Source: Haloferacaceae archaeon PL-Br10_E2g29 (GTDB lineage Archaea > Halobacteriota > Halobacteria > Halobacteriales > Haloferacaceae). Taken from it: DNA of 8,918 nucleotides. A model generated the notes under the pieces. The model was not told where the DNA came from. It saw nothing but the letters and a program-made list of their open reading frames with translations, and did not search any database. Of the stretch, positions 1 to 5,905 are shown piece after piece; the first letter of the stretch is position 1; each line of letters begins with the position of its first letter. Location: the NCBI GenBank assembly GCA_001563965.1, contig LKMS01000055.1, forward strand, positions 1-8,918, read 5' to 3'. The position numbers and the translations under genes are program-made.

Positions 1-72
1 ATCGCTCATCGACGTCGACGCCGCCGTATCGTCGGCTGCTGGCGTTGCTGCCGGCTGCTCCTCGTCGCTCAC
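1..72 (-). CDS. 5' end of an unidentified acidic protein, cut by the left edge
   Basis: Reading leftward from GTG at 72-70, the frame is open for 24 codons to the edge and begins MSDEEQPAATPAADD. This Ala/Asp/Glu/Thr-rich, probably disordered N-terminus is typical of haloarchaeal proteins. The start is supported by a TATA-like element (TTATGA, minus strand) centred about 26 bases upstream, which would give a leaderless mRNA beginning at the GTG. A second in-frame start, ATG AGC GAT at 9-7, is possible but has a weaker upstream element. Too little is present to name a function. The gene is divergent from the DedA-like gene that starts at 185. Confidence 0.6.
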   Translation of the reverse strand, partial: MSDEEQPAATPAADDTAASTSMSD

Positions 73-93
73 AGCCCACGGTTCTGCCCGGTG

Positions 94-103
94 AATCATA
101 ACC
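94..103 (-). promoter_or_regulatory. TATA-like promoter element for the left-edge gene
   Basis: The minus-strand reading GGTTATGATT is an A/T-rich island in a G/C-rich intergenic region. Its TTATGA core is centred about 26 bases before the GTG at 72. This matches archaeal TBP-site spacing for a leaderless transcript. No Shine-Dalgarno-like sequence is obvious before the GTG. Confidence 0.45.
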
Positions 104-184
104 GTTCTGTGCCTTGTCGATTCCGTCCGGGCTGGCGGTATCGACCGCACTCGCGGAGTTGGGTGGTCGACGAACACAACACCT

Positions 185-874
185 ATGCTCACAGCCCCAT
201 CGGTAGCGTCCATGCAGCGTCGATTCCGGGTTGGCCTCGGTGTGGCGACGCTCGTGGCGGTCGCGCTCGCCGCGGTGCTCGTCTCGCCGGCCGTGTTGCT
301 CGCGTGGTTTGACGCGCTTGCCGCGCGCCCGGGCTGGTTCGTGTTGCTCGTTGTCGTTGCGGCAGTCGTCCGCCCGGTGTTCGCGTGGCCGACCTCACTC
401 CTTGCGATTGCGGTCGGCTACGCCTTCGGGCTGTGGGGCATTCCGTTCGCCCTTCTCGCACTCACGATTACGAGCATTCCGCCGTACTATTTCGGCACAC
501 TCAGCGCGGAAACCGGGCGACTGACGACCGCCGGCAAGGAGCTTATCGCCGAAACCGGTGGGGTCCGTGGGGTGGCCGCCGCCCGCTTGTTTCCGCTTCC
601 CTCCGACGTACTCTCGGTTGCCGCGGGTGTCGCTCGCGTCCGACTCGGTTCGTATCTCGTCGGCACGCTGTTCGGCGAACTTCCGTGGGCCATCCTTGGC
701 GTACTTATCGGTATCTCGCTGGATCGGTTGCAGCGTGGCTCGATGACCGGCCTCGTCGATCCGTGGATTCTTGCGGGAATGGCCGCCGTCGCCGTCCTGT
801 TGCTCGCGGGCCCGTGCTACCGCCTTTTTCTCGCAGACGACTCCGCTTCGGCGGGAACGACGGATTCGTCGTAA
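185..874 (+). CDS. TVP38/TMEM64 (DedA-like, VTT domain) membrane protein
   Basis: An integral membrane protein of 229 residues. Hydrophobic segments lie at about residues 17-41, 51-66, 70-104 (with a GYAFG turn at 78-82), 142-170 and 194-215. The stretch around residues 131-150, with R134, P137, P139, D141 and a following SVAAG, matches the re-entrant R-x-x-P-x-P-x-D type signature of VTT/TVP38 proteins. The later GTLFGELPWA is also typical. Relatives (DedA, TMEM41B/VMP1) are linked to lipid scrambling, undecaprenyl-phosphate or lipid-carrier handling and envelope homeostasis; the substrate here is unknown. The family assignment is firm and the function inferred. A second ATG at 212 (MQRRFRVG) could be the true start, giving 220 residues. 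No clear -27 TATA element decides between them. The C-terminus is a short acidic/Ser-rich tail; see the repeat that follows in the same frame. Confidence 0.85.
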   Translation: MLTAPSVASMQRRFRVGLGVATLVAVALAAVLVSPAVLLAWFDALAARPGWFVLLVVVAAVVRPVFAWPTSLLAIAVGYAFGLWGIPFALLALTITSIPPYYFGTLSAETGRLTTAGKELIAETGGVRGVAAARLFPLPSDVLSVAAGVARVRLGSYLVGTLFGELPWAILGVLIGISLDRLQRGSMTGLVDPWILAGMAAVAVLLLAGPCYRLFLADDSASAGTTDSS

Positions 875-891
875 TCACCTGTTGCTGTCGA

Positions 892-963
892 GGTCGATAG
901 CGGTACCCCAGTCGGTGCTGACACATCGGTCGCTGATGGTACTCCGGTCGGTGCCGACACACC
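892..963 (+). repeat. Two-copy 36-bp imperfect tandem repeat after the DedA-like gene
   Basis: Copies at 892-927 and 928-963 match at 28 of 36 positions, with the best-conserved part GTCGGTGCYGACACA. The period is a multiple of three, and no stop interrupts the frame of the upstream gene, so both copies would read as (G)TPVGADT-type 12-residue units after the TAA at 872-874. The repeat lies in the 120-base gap between the convergent DedA-like gene and ribL. Confidence 0.75.
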
Positions 964-994
964 GTGTTGTGACGGGAACACTCGCGACCGCAAC

Positions 995-1471
995 TCAGCC
1001 ACGTCGCTCCAAAATTCGCTCGATAATCGCGCCCGTTGAGCACAACTCGTCGGTTCCGCGTGGTTCTCTCGCACTCGCGCGTTCGACTCGACAATCGATT
1101 CTACGCTCGTCGAGCGCCGCCCGAATCGCATCGGCGTCGTGGTGTTGGTCGTAGCCCAGCACGATCACGTCGGGTTCGAGTTCCTCGATCGGGACGAAAA
1201 TGTCGTCGGGATGACCGAGTCGTGCCTCGTCGACCGGTTTGAGCGCCGAGACGGTTTCGAGCCGTTGGCGATCCGACAACACCGGTGGCGCTTTGTGGGT
1301 GACGTTCTGTCTGCGGGCGACGATGACGTGTAGTTCGTCGCCGAACGCTTTGGCGTCCCGCAGATAGTGGATGTGGCCCGGATGCAGCAGGTCAAAGGTT
1401 CCCTGGGCGATCACCCGCGTTGGCGACGCAGTCGCGTCGAATCTCTCGCTCGTCCCGCGGTTGTCGCTCAT
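995..1471 (-). CDS. ribL: Archaeal FAD synthase RibL (FMN adenylyltransferase)
   Basis: A 158-residue cytoplasmic nucleotidyltransferase expected to join FMN and ATP (or CTP, as reported for the methanogen enzyme) into FAD and pyrophosphate, the last step of flavin cofactor synthesis. It shows the cytidylyltransferase-like fold: GTFDLLHPGH at residues 24-33 carries the HxGH nucleotide-binding motif (H30, H33). The C-terminal CSTGAII at 144-150 sits where the family's second nucleotide-binding motif lies. Cys127 and Cys144 are 17 residues apart; from memory, the air-sensitive Methanocaldococcus RibL has a conserved pair with the same spacing. The length is normal for RibL. The start is set by an ATGA overlap with the upstream JAMM gene (1468-1471), implying translational coupling; a GTG at 1477 is less likely. 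The gene converges on the DedA-like gene. Confidence 0.9.
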   Translation of the reverse strand: MSDNRGTSERFDATASPTRVIAQGTFDLLHPGHIHYLRDAKAFGDELHVIVARRQNVTHKAPPVLSDRQRLETVSALKPVDEARLGHPDDIFVPIEELEPDVIVLGYDQHHDADAIRAALDERRIDCRVERASAREPRGTDELCSTGAIIERILERRG

Positions 1472-1974
1472 AGCCACCCGTCTCGGTTGCGCTCGCGTTC
1501 GAGTTCCGCGTCGATGTCGGCCTGCGTAAAATCAAAAAACTGCTCTTCGGGCAGTGCCACGTCGAGGACATCGAGCGAGCGCGGGTCGCCGTTGCGGTCG
1601 AACGCCTTCCAGTCACGCCAGCCGTACGGCGCGCCGATGATGATGTGGACGTTGCCCTTGTGAAACGTTTTGCGGTCGGCTTGGCTCGGCCGAAGCACGC
1701 CGCTTGGGTGTGAGTGAACCGAGCCAACCGCCCGAATGTCGTTTGGCACCATGTTTGATTGGACTGTCGCACTGGTCGGATCGGACTCGGTGCCGGGAAT
1801 AATCAGCACGTCGGTGATGATCTGCCCGCTTTTGTCGAGGTCGAACTTGCGGGCGTCCTCGGCGCGCAGAAAGCCCATATACTCGTTCGGATGGGTTTCC
1901 TCGCTGGCTTCGAGCGCGAACTGGAGGGTGTCGCGGGCGATGCCGAGGATCTCGGTCGATCGAAACAACCGCAT
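1468..1974 (-). CDS. JAMM/MPN+ metalloprotease (candidate desampylase, JAMM2-like)
   Basis: A 168-residue protein with the complete JAMM zinc-site signature: Glu31 in HPNEYMGFL, then His87-Ser-His89-Pro, Ser97 and Asp100, fitting H-x-H-x7-S-x2-D. Archaeal JAMM proteases cleave ubiquitin-like SAMP modifiers from lysine isopeptide bonds or from linear fusions, recycling SAMPs used in protein sampylation and in sulfur transfer to molybdopterin and tRNA. The intact motif argues for activity; the exact substrate is inferred. From memory, Haloferax volcanii JAMM2 sits beside an FAD synthase gene, so this is probably its orthologue rather than JAMM1's. Two starts are close: ATG at 1980 (MAMRLF) and ATG at 1974 (MRLF). 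I chose 1974 because a minus-strand CTTAGA element is 27-28 bases upstream of it. The frame is open further upstream to 2148, but that part overlaps the divergent gene and is not protein-like. The stop overlaps the ribL start by four bases. Confidence 0.88.
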   Translation of the reverse strand: MRLFRSTEILGIARDTLQFALEASEETHPNEYMGFLRAEDARKFDLDKSGQIITDVLIIPGTESDPTSATVQSNMVPNDIRAVGSVHSHPSGVLRPSQADRKTFHKGNVHIIIGAPYGWRDWKAFDRNGDPRSLDVLDVALPEEQFFDFTQADIDAELERERNRDGWL

Positions 1975-1996
1975 TGCCATACTTCGGCCGGGCGAC

Positions 1997-2006
1997 CTTC
2001 TAAGGG
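1997..2006 (-). promoter_or_regulatory. Weak TATA-like element for the JAMM-ribL operon
   Basis: The minus-strand reading CCCTTAGAAG has its CTTAGA core centred about 27-28 bases before the ATG at 1974 and about 21-22 before the ATG at 1980. It is a poor match to a strong TATA box but has the right spacing for the 1974 start. A very similar CTTAGG sits at the same distance before trm5. Confidence 0.3.
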
Positions 2007-2037
2007 TTCCGAAACCCCACCCGCTGTGACGCGCGCA

Positions 2038-2053
2038 GATAATAAGCTTAACA
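2038..2053 (+). promoter_or_regulatory. A/T-rich promoter element for the DHH phosphoesterase gene
   Basis: The stretch AGATAATAAGCTTAAC is the most A/T-rich part of the divergent intergenic region. TTAACA is centred about 28 bases before the ATG at 2079, which fits a TBP site and a leaderless or near-leaderless mRNA. No Shine-Dalgarno-like sequence precedes the ATG. Confidence 0.45.
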
Positions 2054-2078
2054 CGTCGGTTGCTCCTACGTGTGCAGT

Positions 2079-3980
2079 ATGACTGATCATTCCGCCGGGG
2101 ATTCCGGCGCAGGGGCAGATTCGCGCCCCGTCGTCTACGACCTCGCACCCGACTGCACGCTCTCGGACGTTTCGGTCGGCGAGCACTACCACGCCGTCGT
2201 CAACGGCGTCGTCGCCTACGGCGTTTTCGTCGACATCTCGGACACCGTTTCGGGGCTGCTCCACGAGTCAAACCTCGACCGCTCGTACGACGTGGGCGAC
2301 CGCCTCGTCGTCACGCTCGAATCGCGCAAGGAAAACGGCGACCTCGCGTTCGACGTCCCGGCGTTCGAGACGTACCGCACCGAAATCGTCGATCACGAAC
2401 CCGATATTACGTCCATTGCGGATCTCGAAACCGGGTCGACGGCGACGATCGAGGGCCGCGTCGTCCAGATCAAACAAACCGGCGGGCCGACGATTTTCCA
2501 CGTTGCCGACGGCACAGCCATCGTCAGCGGGGCGGCGTTCGCCGAGGCCGGCGTTCGTGCGTTTCCCGACGTCGAAATTGACGATATCGTCCGTGTGACC
2601 GGCGAGGTCGAACTCCACCGCGACGTTCGCCAACTCGAAATCGACTCGCTTGCGGTGCTCGACGGCGACGCCGAAGCCGACGCTCGCGACTCGATTGACA
2701 CCACGATTGCCGAGGCAAGCGCACCCGCCGACGTCGACCCACTCGTCGACTGGCCGGCGTTCGAGCCGATCTTCGAGGAACTCAAAACCGTTGCCGAACT
2801 CCTGCGACAAACCGTGTTGTCGGGCCGCCCGATCCGGGTTCGCCACCACGCCGACGGCGACGGCATGTGTGCGGCCACGCCGCTGCAACTCGCCGTCGAG
2901 CGGTTCATCGCCGACGTTCACAACGACCCTGACGCCCCCCAGCACCTATTCAAACGCCTGCCGAGCAAGGCCCCGTACTACGAGATGGAGGACGTCACTC
3001 GCGACCTGAGTTTCGCCCTGGAGGGCCAGTCACGACACGGCCAGAAGCTGCCGCTCCTGTTGATGCTCGACAACGGGTCGACCGAGGAGGACGTGCCGGC
3101 CTACCAGAATCTCGCCCACTACGACATTCCGATTGCCGTCATCGACCACCATCATCCCGATCCGGCGGCGGTCGAACCGCTGCTCGATGCACACGTCAAC
3201 CCGTATCTGTACGGCGAGGACTACCGCATCACGACCGGCATGATGTGTGTCGAACTCGCGCGGTTGATCGATCCGGCAATCACCGACGACATCGAACACG
3301 TTCCCGCGGTGGCGGGCCGCTCCGATCGCTCGAAAGCCGAGGTGATGGACCAGTACGTCGCGCTCGCCGACGAGGCGGGCTACGACCGCGAGTCGATCGA
3401 GGCCATCGGCGAGGCGCTCGATTACGCCGCCCACTGGCTGCGCTACAGCGAGGGCAAAACACTCGTCAACGACGTGCTCGACGTGGGCTGTGAGGACTTC
3501 GACCGCCACCAGCGACTCGTCTCGTTCCTCGCCGAGCGTGCCGAACGCGACATCGACCGACAGCTCGAGGCGGTTTCACCACACGTCGAACACGAACGAC
3601 TCGATTCGGAGGCGCATCTGTACCGGGTCGATCTCGACCACTTCGCCCACCGGTTCACCTACCCGGCGCCCGGCAAGACGACGGGCAACCTCCACGATCG
3701 AAAGGTGACCGAAACCGGCGAGCCCGTCATCACGATCGGCTACGGCCCGGATTTCGCCGTGCTCCGAAGCGATGGGGTTCGCCTCGACATTCCACGAATG
3801 GTTACTGAACTCAACGAGGAACTGCCCGGTGCGGGCGTCTCCGGCGGCGGCCACCTTGTTGTCGGCTCGATCAAGTTCGTCAAGGGTCGCCGCGAGTCGG
3901 TGATCGACCTGCTGGTCGAGAAAATGGCCGAAGCCGACCTCGACGAGTCGCTGTCGACGACCGCGCCGCTCGACAACTAA
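2079..3980 (+). CDS. DHH-family (RecJ-like) phosphoesterase/exonuclease with S1 and OB domains
   Basis: A large acidic protein of 633 residues. It has an S1-type RNA/ssDNA-binding fold (about 34-93, with GVVAYGVFVDI and GLLHESNL), an OB-fold nucleic-acid domain (about 115-200, with ATIEGRVVQI), a DHH catalytic domain, and a DHHA1-type C-terminal domain. Visible metal-site motifs are HHADGDG at 256-262, D331 in LDNGST, DHHH at 356-359 and probably D416 in GRSDRS. GGGH at 589-592 is the DHHA1 signature. Such proteins are archaeal RecJ/GAN relatives, 5'-3' or 3'-5' nucleases acting in DNA replication, repair or RNA turnover; polarity and substrate cannot be read here. I believe it corresponds to the protein called RecJ3 in Haloferax, from memory and untested. 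ATG 2079 is preferred over GTG 2070 because of promoter spacing. All catalytic motifs are intact. It is divergent from JAMM-ribL and convergent with the PLD-like gene. Confidence 0.88.
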   Translation: MTDHSAGDSGAGADSRPVVYDLAPDCTLSDVSVGEHYHAVVNGVVAYGVFVDISDTVSGLLHESNLDRSYDVGDRLVVTLESRKENGDLAFDVPAFETYRTEIVDHEPDITSIADLETGSTATIEGRVVQIKQTGGPTIFHVADGTAIVSGAAFAEAGVRAFPDVEIDDIVRVTGEVELHRDVRQLEIDSLAVLDGDAEADARDSIDTTIAEASAPADVDPLVDWPAFEPIFEELKTVAELLRQTVLSGRPIRVRHHADGDGMCAATPLQLAVERFIADVHNDPDAPQHLFKRLPSKAPYYEMEDVTRDLSFALEGQSRHGQKLPLLLMLDNGSTEEDVPAYQNLAHYDIPIAVIDHHHPDPAAVEPLLDAHVNPYLYGEDYRITTGMMCVELARLIDPAITDDIEHVPAVAGRSDRSKAEVMDQYVALADEAGYDRESIEAIGEALDYAAHWLRYSEGKTLVNDVLDVGCEDFDRHQRLVSFLAERAERDIDRQLEAVSPHVEHERLDSEAHLYRVDLDHFAHRFTYPAPGKTTGNLHDRKVTETGEPVITIGYGPDFAVLRSDGVRLDIPRMVTELNEELPGAGVSGGGHLVVGSIKFVKGRRESVIDLLVEKMAEADLDESLSTTAPLDN

Positions 3981-4051
3981 CGGGTTCGACGGTCGCGACC
4001 GCGCAGTCGCAGTCAGTTGTCCCGTTCTCCACTCGTCGCCAGCCTCGCTTC
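3981..4051. other. 71-base convergent intergenic gap, no clear terminator
   Basis: The gap between the stops of the DHH gene and the PLD-like gene contains a perfect 10-base palindrome (GGTCGCGACC, 3991-4000). It has no T-run in either transcript direction, so I cannot call a terminator. Confidence 0.4.
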
Positions 4052-5812
4052 TCACACGGTTTCGAATTCGAGCCGTCGTTTTGCGATAAGCGCTGCCACA
4101 GCGACACCGCCGAGGCCGACAACAACGGCCCCCGTTGGCCACTCGCGGTCATCGTCTGGCTCGCCGTTCCAGTCGGTCTCAAACACACCGCTGTAGTAGT
4201 CCGCAACCTGGTCGTCGTCGACGATGAGCCCCAGTTCGCGGTTGTTGGTCGCCGAGTTGTTGTTCCAGTTGAGACTGCCAATGACCGCAGTGTCGTCGGC
4301 GACGATTCCTTTCGAGTGGAGTTTGCCGAACCGGTCGCCGCCGTCGACCAGCCGAACCTCGATCGAACTGTCATCCGCGGCGCTCCGGGCAGCGATTTTC
4401 TCGGCAAGTGCGGTGTTTTCCTGTTCGACGTACCAGGTGCTGTCGAGCAGTATTCTCACCTCGACACCACGGTCAGCCGCCCGAATCGCCGCCTGGAGCA
4501 ATCCGAACTGTTTGTCGGTCAGACTGGGTTGTTTGATCAGCAACCGATCGTCGGTGTCGTCGATGAGTCGCTTGATTTCGACCGCCGCGTTGTCGGGGGC
4601 GGCCACGACGGTCACGGTGTCGGCGGTTGTCGTTATCGGCGGGTGTTCGGTGGGATACTGGCCGGTTGCGCTTGCCTGCTCGAAGGTGTTGATGTCGTCG
4701 CGAACGGCTGTCCACTGCGGTGTGTCGTGCCACGTCGTATCATGGTCGAACACGGCTGCGACCTCGGTGGCCGTTTTCGGTGAGTCGACGACGACTCCCC
4801 AGCCGCGGCTGTCGGCACCGCCCGTCCCGGCGGGCTTCCAGTTTTCGGTCAGCACGATAACCCGGTCGTCGGCGACCGCGTACTTCGCGTGTTGGTAGCG
4901 AAACCGCGTTCGGTCGCCGGTCATCACGTGAACGTCGACGCCGCCGTCTGTGAGTTCGTCGAGCAGTTCGGCTTGCCGGATCGACATCCCACCGACCGGC
5001 CCGCCCTCTACCAACACGCGCACGTCGACGCCGTGGGCCTCGGCGGCAAGCAGTTCGTCGGCGACTCGGCGGTCGGTCAGCGTGTACGCCGCCACATACA
5101 GTCGGTCGTTCGTGCCGCTGATTGCTTCGATCGGGATGTCGGGACTGTCGGGCAGCACGAACGTTTCGACGGATTTGGGCCCGACCGACAGCGACTCGCG
5201 TTGGTCGAAGCCGTCGGGCTGCCAGCGTGGCTCGCGGTCGTAGCGCCAGCGATGGCTTCGGGGGGCAGAATCGTACTCGACGGCGTCGACGACGTGGTCA
5301 TCGCGCTTCAGCTCGAGCGAGTCGCCGGAAACGGCAAACCGAATATGACCGGTCGCCTCGAACCGCTCAACGTCGGTGTGTTCGGCGGTTTTGTCGGGAT
5401 GACGCGTCACCGCGTAGGTGCCCGGTTGCGTCGGCAACTGCGTGGTTCGGTGGCCGTCGGTCAGCGTCCACTCGCCAGGGGTTTCGAGACGGACAATGAC
5501 GTACTCGCCATGGTTCTGTGGGGTTGTTGGATTCGGATACAGTTCGATTATTCGGCCGTCGCGCGTGGCAGTTGATTTGTCGGCCGATCCCGTTGTTGGC
5601 GCGACCTCCACGCTCGGGACGGAATCAGTTGTTGGTGTGGCCTCCACGCTCGGGACGGAACCACCGGCGGTCACGGACTCGCCCATCGTCTCGGATTCGA
5701 CAGCGCTAGCGGTTCCAGCGCCGGCGAGCGCACCCAAGCCGGTCACCAGACACGCACAGACGACAACGAGTGCGAGGATGCGCAGTGGCGGGGGTGTCAC
5801 GGGCGAACGCAC
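4052..5812 (-). CDS. Secreted, membrane-anchored phospholipase D-like protein with lamin-tail-like domain
   Basis: A 586-residue protein. The N-terminus is a Sec-type signal peptide (hydrophobic core LALVVVCACLVTGLGALAG, then a TASA cleavage-like site). Next come a Ser/Thr/Pro-rich linker with a 12-residue tandem repeat (about residues 51-74) and a beta-rich segment starting RIIELYPNP with GEYVIVRL and WTLTDG, which fits a lamin-tail (LTD) domain. Two PLD domains follow, with intact HKD motifs H308-K310-D315 and H499-K501-D506. One hydrophobic helix near residues 559-576 is followed by AKRR. The expected topology is a body outside the cell, held by the C-terminal helix. PLD-fold enzymes cleave phosphodiester bonds in phospholipids or nucleic acids; the lamin-tail partner makes an extracellular nuclease plausible but unproven. 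Start: TTG at 5830 opens the frame, but GTG at 5812 lies about 26 bases from a strong TATA element, so I prefer 5812. Confidence 0.85.
   Translation of the reverse strand: MRSPVTPPPLRILALVVVCACLVTGLGALAGAGTASAVESETMGESVTAGGSVPSVEATPTTDSVPSVEVAPTTGSADKSTATRDGRIIELYPNPTTPQNHGEYVIVRLETPGEWTLTDGHRTTQLPTQPGTYAVTRHPDKTAEHTDVERFEATGHIRFAVSGDSLELKRDDHVVDAVEYDSAPRSHRWRYDREPRWQPDGFDQRESLSVGPKSVETFVLPDSPDIPIEAISGTNDRLYVAAYTLTDRRVADELLAAEAHGVDVRVLVEGGPVGGMSIRQAELLDELTDGGVDVHVMTGDRTRFRYQHAKYAVADDRVIVLTENWKPAGTGGADSRGWGVVVDSPKTATEVAAVFDHDTTWHDTPQWTAVRDDINTFEQASATGQYPTEHPPITTTADTVTVVAAPDNAAVEIKRLIDDTDDRLLIKQPSLTDKQFGLLQAAIRAADRGVEVRILLDSTWYVEQENTALAEKIAARSAADDSSIEVRLVDGGDRFGKLHSKGIVADDTAVIGSLNWNNNSATNNRELGLIVDDDQVADYYSGVFETDWNGEPDDDREWPTGAVVVGLGGVAVAALIAKRRLEFETV
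5592..5663 (-). repeat. 36-bp in-frame tandem duplication in the PLD-like gene
   Basis: Copies at 5592-5627 and 5628-5663 match at 32 of 36 bases. They encode two adjacent 12-residue units, SVPSVEATPTTD and SVPSVEVAPTTG, in the linker between signal peptide and lamin-tail-like domain. Three of the four differences are transitions that are silent or conservative. The pattern suggests a fairly recent slippage or duplication event in a surface-exposed spacer. Confidence 0.85.
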
Positions 5813-5833
5813 ACGGCCGATGGTGCGCAATCG

Positions 5834-5841
5834 GATAAAAA
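5834..5841 (-). promoter_or_regulatory. TATA box for the PLD-like gene
   Basis: The minus-strand sequence TTTTTATC is the best TATA-like element in the window. It is centred about 26 bases before the GTG at 5812, the normal distance for a leaderless haloarchaeal transcript, but only about 8 bases before the TTG at 5830. It also lies 65 bases past the trm5 stop, so its T-run could help end trm5 transcription. Confidence 0.55.
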
Positions 5842-5905
5842 CAATCGGGTCGCTCGGTCAGTGGTTTTTCGCCGATTCGGCCCCCCTTTCCGCCTACGCA
5901 GCCGC

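Noticed and set aside
892..963. CRISPR-like repeat
   Set aside because: There are only two directly abutting imperfect copies with no spacers and no nearby cas genes.
817..1131. Minus-strand frame (104 codons) reading through the 36-bp repeat as VSAPTGVP units
   Set aside because: It overlaps both the DedA-like gene end and ribL. Its composition is basic and unlike haloarchaeal proteins, and it has no start support. The plus-strand reading is the better one.
1975..2148. Upstream extension of the JAMM frame
   Set aside because: It overlaps the divergent promoter and DHH coding sequence, and its Arg-rich translation is not conserved-looking.
2268..2945. Long minus-strand open frame (225 codons) inside the DHH gene
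   Set aside because: It is antisense to a clearly conserved coding region. Long antisense frames are expected in G/C-ending codon bias, and the protein has no recognisable motif.
4889..5575. Plus-strand open frame (228 codons) opposite the PLD-like gene
   Set aside because: It is antisense to the HKD and lamin-tail-like coding region, has no domain signature and has no promoter of its own.
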